From the NCBI RefSeq assembly GCF_003252725.1, contig NZ_QEPO01000001.1:310001-374000 (forward strand): a DNA stretch of 64,000 bases, given 5' to 3'. Both the position numbers and the translations under genes were made by a program. The DNA comes from Haemophilus parainfluenzae (GTDB lineage: Bacteria; Pseudomonadota; Gammaproteobacteria; Enterobacterales; Pasteurellaceae). Below, piece by piece: positions 28,197-36,049 of the stretch (position 1 is the first letter of the stretch; each line of letters opens with the position of its first letter). A model generated the notes under the pieces. It was given only the letters and a program-made list of their open reading frames with translations, had not been told where the DNA came from and ran no database searches.

Positions 28197-29225
28197 TTAA
28201 TCTTGCAAAGCTGGCGATTTTTCGGTTTCCTCCCAGTCATCGTTGACTTCGTTAATTAAACCTTCTGAGGCGAGTTGTTCATTAAGTTCTTGTTGTTCTT
28301 TGACTGCTTTATCATAACGTTGCATTTGTTGTTTATAAGAAAGCGTATTCCAAAAAGCTTTTTGTTCCGCGATGGCTTGATTGATTTTCTTCCGACTGGA
28401 AACAGGAAAACGAATAAAACTGAAGCTGTTACAAAAAGCAATACCGGGACGAAGCCATGGCGTGCGATAAAATCTACCAATATGTTTTAAAAACTCAGGG
28501 TTTTCTTGAGTAAAGAATTCTCGCATGGCTTTAATCAGGTGCATGTTATGAAGAGGATTCGGTAGAGGATAACAACCTAAAAGTTCAGCTTCAGTGTATT
28601 TCCCTTCCACTACAAGCCCCGTCATCAACAACGAAAAGTGTTTACGGCTACCGAACATATAAAAACTAAAGCGGTTATATTTCATGCCCATCAATGGGTC
28701 ACCTTTATCCGGCACAGGAATGACAAAAATTTTATGAAATGCCTGCATATAAATGACCCGCTCTTTACGGTTAAGTCGAATGGAGCGGTGGCGTGGGTAG
28801 AAAAAGAGTAAGAAAATAAAGAGAAATAAAATAGAGTGAAGAATAAACCATATTTTAGATTTTAATATATCAGTGCTATATTCTGACTTATACTCTTCAT
28901 AAGAAAGAATCTTTTCATCGGGGAACATCTTTATAAATTCGCTATCTTTCCTAGTGATAATATGTCTATCATGCATAGGTTTAATTACTTCATCAGAATA
29001 GAATCCAAAACTTAGTTCATTTTTTATAGCACTATATATTCCAGATAAGGGGAATTCGTTGTGTTGATAATCTAAAAATGCAATCACTGCAAAGATACCA
29101 ATAATAAGCATTCTAAAAAAACCTCTCAAATAGCCATCAAAAGCTGAGTTTTTAATTTCGATTTCATCTTCATTGACTTTACGTATTGAAAACCCAAGAT
29201 CATGGTAAATTTGATTTCGATTCAT
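28197..29225 (-). CDS. Putative T6SS immunity protein, array member A2
   Basis: 342 residues. The N-terminal ~50 and C-terminal ~200 residues are almost identical to A1, but the loop between the helices is different (about residues 55-120; AIKNELSFGFYSDEVIKPMH, RHIITRKDSEFIKMF, EYSTDILKSKIW), as is the second helix (FILHSILFLFIFLLFF). The 5' flank through the next spacer repeat (29226-29310) is nearly the same as that of A1 (25869-25953), marking a duplicated block. Immunity role inferred. Confidence 0.75.
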   Translation of the reverse strand: MNRNQIYHDLGFSIRKVNEDEIEIKNSAFDGYLRGFFRMLIIGIFAVIAFLDYQHNEFPLSGIYSAIKNELSFGFYSDEVIKPMHDRHIITRKDSEFIKMFPDEKILSYEEYKSEYSTDILKSKIWFILHSILFLFIFLLFFYPRHRSIRLNRKERVIYMQAFHKIFVIPVPDKGDPLMGMKYNRFSFYMFGSRKHFSLLMTGLVVEGKYTEAELLGCYPLPNPLHNMHLIKAMREFFTQENPEFLKHIGRFYRTPWLRPGIAFCNSFSFIRFPVSSRKKINQAIAEQKAFWNTLSYKQQMQRYDKAVKEQQELNEQLASEGLINEVNDDWEETEKSPALQD

Positions 29226-29309
29226 CGTTTTCCTTATTATTTCTGAATCTGATTTTTTGCATTTAGTATACCTTACGGGATGCTTTCTATTCTAATTTTC
29301 ACAAAAAAT

Positions 29310-29367
29310 AAAAGTGCGGTTGATTTTCTAAGCGTTTTAAAACGTTGAAAGATTTTACCGCACTTTT
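29310..29367 (-). repeat. Array spacer repeat, copy 4
   Basis: Same nested palindrome, between B2 and A2, and nearly identical to copy 1. Confidence 0.8.
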
Positions 29368-29377
29368 CTAACTTATC

Positions 29378-30349
29378 TTATGGCGAGTGATTATCTAAGC
29401 CTTTGATGGTAAGCTCTTCATTAATGATTTTTTGTTCTTCAGCTATTATATCCTTAAACCATTTTTGTTTTTGATTATTCGTTTTTTTATTCCATTCTGC
29501 GAGGGCTTGTTCAATAGCCGCATCAGCTTTACCTCGGTTAAACGGCACGGGAAGGGCAAAAGCGTTGCAAAACGGGATAGTGGCGATGTAATGCCATACG
29601 CTAAAACGGCGCTTGATGTGTTTTAAAAATTCAGGGTTATCTTCTGTGAGATAAGCGCGAATGGCGTTTAAAATATCAATGCTTTGCTTGGAAGTCACCG
29701 ACGGATACACGCCCAAATAATGACGAGAGGGAAGCATGTTCTTCTCTTCCCGAATGGCCATCACAAAAGAGTATAAACTTTCCCCGCCGAAAGGGTGTGG
29801 GCCATAACAGGAATAGACTACGCCACCCAGCGGGTCACCTTCCTTCGGCACAAAGGCGACGCGATAGGTGCCGTTTAAAATTGGTGCATAAATAATCCGT
29901 TTTTTACGGTTTACTCGGATTCCACGCGGGCGCGGCAGACAGAATAAAAATAGCAGGAATGCCATCCAAATTGGGTGGAAGAAAAATCGAATTCTGTTCC
30001 ATTTATCCCGCTCTATGTAAGGTTTTCTAAATTCTTCATATGATTTAATCTTTGCATTTGGAAAGTCTCTAATAAATTCAGGATCTGATCTTATTTTTAT
30101 ATGTTCCTCATATAATTCAGTAATTCCTTTATCAGGAAAAAAAACTGCATCAAAATCTTCCTTTATTGCAGCAATTTCATAGGAAAAAGGCGGTTGTTTA
30201 TATTTGGCATTTTGATACCAACTCATGCAAAAAATACCGATAAATAAGAGCCGAATAAATCCTCGAGTATAACCGTCAAAAAAAGAATTGCGGATTTCGA
30301 TTTCGTCTTCATTGATTTTTCGGATTGAAAAACGTAGTTGTTTACACAT
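29378..30349 (-). CDS. Putative T6SS immunity protein, array member B2
   Basis: 323 residues, B subtype, nearly identical to B1 outside the loop. The loop itself (about residues 60-105; ELYEEHIKIRSDPEFIRDF, IKSYEEFRKPYIE) resembles that of A1 rather than B1, which suggests gene conversion between subtypes. Second helix PIWMAFLLFLFCL. Flanked by spacer repeats on both sides. Immunity role inferred. Confidence 0.75.
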   Translation of the reverse strand: MCKQLRFSIRKINEDEIEIRNSFFDGYTRGFIRLLFIGIFCMSWYQNAKYKQPPFSYEIAAIKEDFDAVFFPDKGITELYEEHIKIRSDPEFIRDFPNAKIKSYEEFRKPYIERDKWNRIRFFFHPIWMAFLLFLFCLPRPRGIRVNRKKRIIYAPILNGTYRVAFVPKEGDPLGGVVYSCYGPHPFGGESLYSFVMAIREEKNMLPSRHYLGVYPSVTSKQSIDILNAIRAYLTEDNPEFLKHIKRRFSVWHYIATIPFCNAFALPVPFNRGKADAAIEQALAEWNKKTNNQKQKWFKDIIAEEQKIINEELTIKGLDNHSP

Positions 30350-30379
30350 TTTTTCTTTTTTACTTCATGAATCTCAAAT

Positions 30380-30437
30380 AAAAGTGCAGTTGATTTTTTA
30401 AGCGTTTTAAAACATTGAAAATTTTTACCGCACTTTT
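30380..30437 (-). repeat. Array spacer repeat, copy 5
   Basis: Same element between A3 and B2; one uptake-signal arm is mutated (AAAGTGCAGT). Confidence 0.75.
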
Positions 30438-30452
30438 CAATCAACCTGTTTA

Positions 30453-31484
30453 TTAATCTTGCAAAGCTGGCGATTTTTCGGTTTCCTCCCAGTCATTGTT
30501 AACTTCGTTAATTAAACCTTCTGAAGCCAGTTGTTCATTAAGTTCTTGTTGTTCTTTGACTGCTTTATCATAACGTTGCATTTGTTGTTTGTAAGAAAGA
30601 GAATTCCAAAACGCTTTGTGTTCTGCAATAGCTCGGTCGATTTTCTTCCGGCTGGAAATCGGAAAACGAATAAAACTGAAGCTGTTACAAAAAGCAATAG
30701 CAGGACGAAGCCATGGGGTGCGATAAAACCTACCGATATGTTTTAAAAACTCAGGATTTTCTTGAGTAAAAAACTCTCGCATGGCTTTAATCAGGTGCAT
30801 GTTATGCAGAGGATTCGGCAGGGGATAACAACCTAAAAGTTCAGCCTCGGTGTATTTCCCTTCCACTACAAGCCCCGTCATCAACAACGAAAAGTGTTTG
30901 CGGCTACCGAACATATAAAAGCTAAAGCGGTTATATTTCATGCCCATTAACGGATCGTCTTTATCCGGTACCGGCATTACAAAGATTTTATGAAATGCCT
31001 GCATATAAATGACCCTCTCTTTACGGTTAAGTCGAATTGATCGGTGGCGGGGATAGAAAAAGAGTACAAATACCAAAAAGATTGGAATTAGCTCAAAGTA
31101 AAAAACGTGTGTGCGCCAAAAATGATTTTCTAAAAATGGTTTACGATATTCCTCATAAGACATGGGAGGATATTTACTAGGGTTTTTAATAAAATAATTA
31201 GGATCATTTTCTCTTAACACTCGATATTTGTACAGTGGAATTAATATTGTATCGGGTGATCTTGCCCAGTAAAAATCCTCTTTTACAGAATTATATATTC
31301 CAGATAAAGGAGGCTCTTTGTGTTGATAATCTAAAAATGCAATTACAGAGAAAATACCAATAATTAGAGTTCTGAAGAAACCACGTAAATAGCCATCAAA
31401 AGTTGAGTTTTTGATTTCGATTTCATCTTCATTGACTTTACGTATTGAAAATCCTAGGTCTTGGTAGATTTTTTTTAACAGCAT
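30453..31484 (-). CDS. Putative T6SS immunity protein, array member A3, next to the effector
   Basis: 343 residues, A subtype, with a different N-terminus (MLLKKIYQDLGFSIRKV) and its own loop (about residues 55-122; SVKEDFYWARSPDTILIPLY, FIKNPSKYPPMSYEEY). The ATG lies two bases after the effector stop codon, so it is translationally coupled to it and is the best candidate for the cognate immunity protein of the present effector. The C-terminal domain is nearly the same as in A1 and A2. Confidence 0.78.
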   Translation of the reverse strand: MLLKKIYQDLGFSIRKVNEDEIEIKNSTFDGYLRGFFRTLIIGIFSVIAFLDYQHKEPPLSGIYNSVKEDFYWARSPDTILIPLYKYRVLRENDPNYFIKNPSKYPPMSYEEYRKPFLENHFWRTHVFYFELIPIFLVFVLFFYPRHRSIRLNRKERVIYMQAFHKIFVMPVPDKDDPLMGMKYNRFSFYMFGSRKHFSLLMTGLVVEGKYTEAELLGCYPLPNPLHNMHLIKAMREFFTQENPEFLKHIGRFYRTPWLRPAIAFCNSFSFIRFPISSRKKIDRAIAEHKAFWNSLSYKQQMQRYDKAVKEQQELNEQLASEGLINEVNNDWEETEKSPALQD

Positions 31485-31485
31485 A

Positions 31486-34400
31486 TTACTTACCTTTTAT
31501 ATCCAATATTGTTGTATCTGATGTTATGTCTTCAGTCGCTTGATTATAACGAGGAATGGAAACTTGTAACTTGAGGCGTTCCATTTCATCGGCATTAACT
31601 AATAAAGGATTTCCACTCAGAGAATCTCTAATAGACCAATCTTTAAAATATAATATTGCCTGCCCCGACCTATTTTCATCAAAAATAATTTGAGGTTCAG
31701 AATACACTTCCAAGAAAGGTGAACGTCTTATGGTAATAGATTTGTGAGTAATTTTTAGTTTTTGTGCTGTATCTGATGTATTTATATTAGGATGCATCAC
31801 TAAAATATGATGCTTATCTATTACTTCAAATTTAATTTTTTCTGTTATAGCAAATAGCCTTTGAATTTCTAATTTATAGTAATTAAACTCTGGGGCTTCT
31901 TTATTATAAAAAATGCTATGGTCAAAAATATTTTCTTTGAAGTGTTGATCCCTAGGTTCACTCCAACCATAAGCCCCAACAGCTTCTCCCCAATAATTAT
32001 CACTATCTCCCCAAAAGCTATGTTTAATCCAAAGCTCCATGTCGCTTTTCTTAAACAATGCTAAACCAACACCGATTAATAGCAATATTGCGCCCACATA
32101 AGGTAATGCCATTGCGGCTATACGCAATGCAGCACCGGCAAATGCCACGTTCGCTGATGTGGATGCCATCATGGTTAACGCGGTGCCTAACGTTGCGGGA
32201 GATAATGCTATTAAGGCAGAACCAGTACCTCTAGATACCGCCCCCCAATAGTCTATTTCATCGCCTTTATATTTAGCTTCATGGGCATTTGCCACTTCAA
32301 CTAATACGCCAATACCTGCCAGCGCTGTGCCGAAATTAAACAACCCCGCCCTTGCAGCTTGCCAGCTGCTTGAGAATGTTGCTCCTGTTGCATTATTAAT
32401 TGCTGTTAAAGACATGCGTTGACCAGCAACCTGCTTAAACTCAAATCCTAAATTGCTGTTTGGTGCAACTTTTTCTGTCAAGGCTAATAAAGTAGCAAAT
32501 GTGGCATTATTTGCCCATTGCCCTTCTTTGGTATAACTGGAATCTTCAGTAAAAAAGCCTAATATAGCTGAAAAAGCAAACAGTTTTGCTGCACCATCAA
32601 GTTTGGATGAGAGCTCAGTTACCCGTTTAAAGTCTAAATCATCTACTTTTAAGCCTTTAGGAAGTTCTGTTCTTATAGGAATGAGCTCTTCTGTAGTGAG
32701 TTTTTTTCGTGATGCTTTTAATTTATTCGAATGACTAAAAATTTTTTTTTCGGATAAGAATTCCTCTTGCCCAAATACACCGGTTTTTCGATAAACTTCT
32801 TCCATATTCCGCATGATTTCAGTTCGTTTATAGTACCGCTTGCCATTTTCTCTATAACTACCTGCTAGTACTACTTCATTACTGATAACTTGAACAATTC
32901 GATCAAAGGAATAGAGATTAAAACGATAAAAATTCCCCATGTTGGCAAGAGAGCTTAGAAAATTCTTAAAAGAATCTAATAAATTTTTTAATGATTCTGC
33001 TATTTTTGCTACAACTTGTTTTTGCGTTTTTGTCACTACATCATTATTAAAGTTGAATGCAGTAATTAAAGCTTGCTGCCCTAGGGATGTATAACTTAAA
33101 TGCCCAATAAGCCCCTCAAAATACTGACAGCATAAACTAGCCATAGGCTCACTTTTGTTTTTCTCATATAACTCAAATAAATTTTTTATTTGTTGAGTGT
33201 TTTTAGCTATATGATCACAAATGCTATGTACCACATTATCTATATGTGTATTAAATAAGTTTGGTATTTTTGCAATTTTATTAATCGTATTAACACCATG
33301 AATGGTTTGAGTTATGCCTAATTCCTTCTTAAGTATTTCAACGATTGAGTCTTCACTATTGTTGAGGTGAGAGTCCTGAATATTTAATTGGGCATATACT
33401 TTCTCTATTGTCATGTCCATTTTTGCATCATACGGCACATATGGAGAGACAGAACGACGTCTTTTACTATTTTCCGCTTTCTGTAATTGTGTGACATGTG
33501 CATCAATTATCTGTGCAGTAATAAATGCATATTCATATTTGGCTAAGACCTCTTGACGTTTATCATCTAAATAATAAACGTAATAATCTAAGTCTCTTGC
33601 AATACCAATAGGATCATCTAATGCAACAACAACCCCTTCTGAATGGGTTATTTTCTGTAGTTGTTCTTTCCAGGATCTAAGCTTTCCTATGGGATGATTA
33701 CGATATAAGTTACTGGTATAGTCTCGTACATACTTTGTTTTGCTAGCAAAATCATTAACTATATTCTCTGTCGTTTTTATATCTAATGTGAGGCTGGAAG
33801 GCGCATTAGTCGGAATTTTTTTCATCCAGAACATCTTAACTAAAGGATCTCTTTCTATTGCCTGCAATAGTTCGTATGGCAACTTAAATTCTGAGTACAT
33901 AATATATGCGGTTTCAATTGCCCGATTTAATTCTATAAATGCAGTATATCGCTTTCCGGCTACATTAACTTGTTCTATTTCTGCTAGTTGAGGAGCTTCC
34001 CTAGTAGCGAGATCTACATTGTTGTTTTGTTCAAGTTGTTGAGAATTATCTTCGTTTACCTCATTTGATGTATCGTTTTGAGATATATCCTTTTCAGATG
34101 TATCCTTTTCAGATTGTTCTTTAACCCATTGCTCAAAAAAATTCTTAGACCATTTATGAAATGTTTGTTTATCACCATCACTATTGCAGTCATAAATATA
34201 CCAAGCTTCACCATTAGATGCTTCAGTAGTTATTTTAAACTTTTGACATTCAGCTTTAGTCGCCAAAATATAGATATAACCATCACGCAAACGGCGGAGA
34301 TCATAATCACTGTTCATTTCAGCTATTCCTTTTGGAGGAGTAGGTATTGTGCCGGTGTTTTTAATTTTTTCAAATGCACCGTCTGTTAATGCCCATCTTG

Positions 34401-34491
34401 TGGGATAAAGCCGAATAAATTCTTGGCATGGTTTGGTTGCTTCATCGGCAGGTTTTGCTTGTGGTTTATAATCTTGTTCTTTATTTGCCAT
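31486..34491 (-). CDS. VasX-like pore-forming T6SS effector
   Basis: 1001 residues. The N-terminal ~115 residues match the VasX N-terminal region: CQEFIRLYPTRWALTDGAF, LRRLRDGYIYIL and WYIYDCNSDGDKQTF. The long middle is helical and charged. Hydrophobic helices cluster at about residues 720-815 (FGTALAGIGVLVEVA, GTGSALIALSPATLGTALTM, AAMALPYVGAILLLIGVGLA), consistent with colicin-like membrane insertion. A beta-rich tail follows. It lies between a DUF4123 adaptor and the immunity array, the arrangement of vasW-vasX-tsiV2 in Vibrio. The pore-forming activity is inferred from family and topology. It starts four bases after the adaptor stop. Confidence 0.85.
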   Translation of the reverse strand: MANKEQDYKPQAKPADEATKPCQEFIRLYPTRWALTDGAFEKIKNTGTIPTPPKGIAEMNSDYDLRRLRDGYIYILATKAECQKFKITTEASNGEAWYIYDCNSDGDKQTFHKWSKNFFEQWVKEQSEKDTSEKDISQNDTSNEVNEDNSQQLEQNNNVDLATREAPQLAEIEQVNVAGKRYTAFIELNRAIETAYIMYSEFKLPYELLQAIERDPLVKMFWMKKIPTNAPSSLTLDIKTTENIVNDFASKTKYVRDYTSNLYRNHPIGKLRSWKEQLQKITHSEGVVVALDDPIGIARDLDYYVYYLDDKRQEVLAKYEYAFITAQIIDAHVTQLQKAENSKRRRSVSPYVPYDAKMDMTIEKVYAQLNIQDSHLNNSEDSIVEILKKELGITQTIHGVNTINKIAKIPNLFNTHIDNVVHSICDHIAKNTQQIKNLFELYEKNKSEPMASLCCQYFEGLIGHLSYTSLGQQALITAFNFNNDVVTKTQKQVVAKIAESLKNLLDSFKNFLSSLANMGNFYRFNLYSFDRIVQVISNEVVLAGSYRENGKRYYKRTEIMRNMEEVYRKTGVFGQEEFLSEKKIFSHSNKLKASRKKLTTEELIPIRTELPKGLKVDDLDFKRVTELSSKLDGAAKLFAFSAILGFFTEDSSYTKEGQWANNATFATLLALTEKVAPNSNLGFEFKQVAGQRMSLTAINNATGATFSSSWQAARAGLFNFGTALAGIGVLVEVANAHEAKYKGDEIDYWGAVSRGTGSALIALSPATLGTALTMMASTSANVAFAGAALRIAAMALPYVGAILLLIGVGLALFKKSDMELWIKHSFWGDSDNYWGEAVGAYGWSEPRDQHFKENIFDHSIFYNKEAPEFNYYKLEIQRLFAITEKIKFEVIDKHHILVMHPNINTSDTAQKLKITHKSITIRRSPFLEVYSEPQIIFDENRSGQAILYFKDWSIRDSLSGNPLLVNADEMERLKLQVSIPRYNQATEDITSDTTILDIKGK

Positions 34492-34495
34492 TTTC

Positions 34496-35869
34496 TTATT
34501 CCAAATTTAAGAGATTAAATAATTGTATTGCACGGGCTAAGGGTGTCGGGAACTCTTGTTCTAATTGTTTTTCAAGTGTTGCAAAATCTCGTCCGTTTTT
34601 CACCGCACTTTGTTTGGCAACAGCATATTGCACGATTGCTGTTTCGTAAATATAGTTTTTGTTCCTTCCTTCATCTAAATTTTTAATTAATTGTTCTTGC
34701 TCCAGAGGGGAATAAACATGAGGATAAGTTTTTAAAATATATCCAACCATTTTTTCTCTCGTTTCCAGCCACTTTTTATCTTTAAATCCTTTTATTTCAA
34801 AATCAGTTAGGATAATGGGAATGTTTCTAGTGTCTTCTGGTAATGCTTTAATTTGATAATAATAAAAACTGTCTCCAATGCCAGAGCCAAAAGCATGAAT
34901 AATGCGCTTTTCATAACCAAAAAACTTATTAAGTTTTTCGGGGCTGGTGGCGATAACATCTAGATAATTACGTAATACTTTTGGGTCATAAAAACGGAAG
35001 AAAAACCACTTTCCATTTTCGTCTTTCATTACTGGAAAGTGGCGAAGATGGTGTAATACGGTATCAAAATCATAACGGGAGTGGATAAAAATGCCTAACT
35101 CTTCATGCCAATTGAATCTTGTCATTGCACCTTCATCACTAAACAAGCCCATTAATTCGCTCTCAGCTTTATAGTCTGGGTAAGGGATAACTTCGACTAA
35201 ATAAGGGCCTATTTCTTTGGTGATTTCCGCAAACTCGCCTTGGAATAGGTTTTCAATTCTACAGTGAAAGCTTTCAGGTTTTAAAAATTTATGCTTATTC
35301 GCGTCTAAGATGAAATAACATTTTAATTCCGGTAATGGTTCACCAAACAGTGCGATATCTTTTTTTAGTGTGTTTTCATCCCAAACGGGCAAGGGGAAAA
35401 CTGGTTCCTGGTGATTTTCAGACCAACCCAGTTGAGTCATATTGGGCGGAATCGGTGTGTTAGGGAAGAGCAGCTTAAAAATCTCATCAGGTGCAAAGAT
35501 TTTCGGGTGGCGCTCAAACTGTCTATCTAGCAATTCCACATTGTTGATTTGATGACAAAGTAAGTAATTAGTCTCGCTAGCAAAGTTTTCTTTTGGTTTA
35601 TCCCCAACTAATTCTACTACCCGTACTTCACCTTCTTTTAATCCATTAGCTTGATACGCAAGCCACATTTGCCCATGTCGTTGAAAAAAGATTTCAGCTT
35701 TCAGAGGGGCTAATTGATATTGATAATGCGTTTGTTCTGAGTTAAAGGTGGTTTTTACAAGCTGCTCAAATGTTTCTCGGCTATCGGCAAAAGCCAATAA
35801 TGCGACAAATTTATCCGTACTTGGAGATTCTTGTAAGTATGCAGTGGAAATCCAAAGGGATATAGACAT
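34496..35869 (-). CDS. DUF4123 adaptor protein for the VasX-like effector
   Basis: 457 residues. DUF4123 (Tap/TEC) proteins are chaperone-adaptors that load a particular effector onto VgrG and are not themselves secreted. The domain covers roughly the first 320 residues: an early FVALLAFADSRETFEQLV, FHCRIENLFQGEFAEITK, then YDFDTVLHHLRHFPVMKDENGKWFFFRFYDPKVLRNYL with the family's FFRFYDP core. It is immediately upstream of the effector (four-base gap), as in other clusters. A USS lies in the 3' part of the gene. Confidence 0.88.
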   Translation of the reverse strand: MSISLWISTAYLQESPSTDKFVALLAFADSRETFEQLVKTTFNSEQTHYQYQLAPLKAEIFFQRHGQMWLAYQANGLKEGEVRVVELVGDKPKENFASETNYLLCHQINNVELLDRQFERHPKIFAPDEIFKLLFPNTPIPPNMTQLGWSENHQEPVFPLPVWDENTLKKDIALFGEPLPELKCYFILDANKHKFLKPESFHCRIENLFQGEFAEITKEIGPYLVEVIPYPDYKAESELMGLFSDEGAMTRFNWHEELGIFIHSRYDFDTVLHHLRHFPVMKDENGKWFFFRFYDPKVLRNYLDVIATSPEKLNKFFGYEKRIIHAFGSGIGDSFYYYQIKALPEDTRNIPIILTDFEIKGFKDKKWLETREKMVGYILKTYPHVYSPLEQEQLIKNLDEGRNKNYIYETAIVQYAVAKQSAVKNGRDFATLEKQLEQEFPTPLARAIQLFNLLNLE

Positions 35870-36049
35870 AATGTTCCTTTTAAAATGATTGAAGAGGCAA
35901 AATGCCTTCTGAAATCATAGCAATAACTGCTGTGCAGTTCAAATCTAAAGATTGAAATATAAACCTCAAGAAAATAACTTAAAAGATGACCGCACTTTAT
36001 GAATGAAAGCCAAAGTGCGGTCAAATTTTTAGACGTTTTGTATCATAAA

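Noticed and set aside
25953-30437. Regularly repeated palindromes that at first look like a CRISPR array
   Set aside because: The repeats are about 1 kb apart with complete genes between them, and there are no cas genes. They are intergenic USS-based elements.
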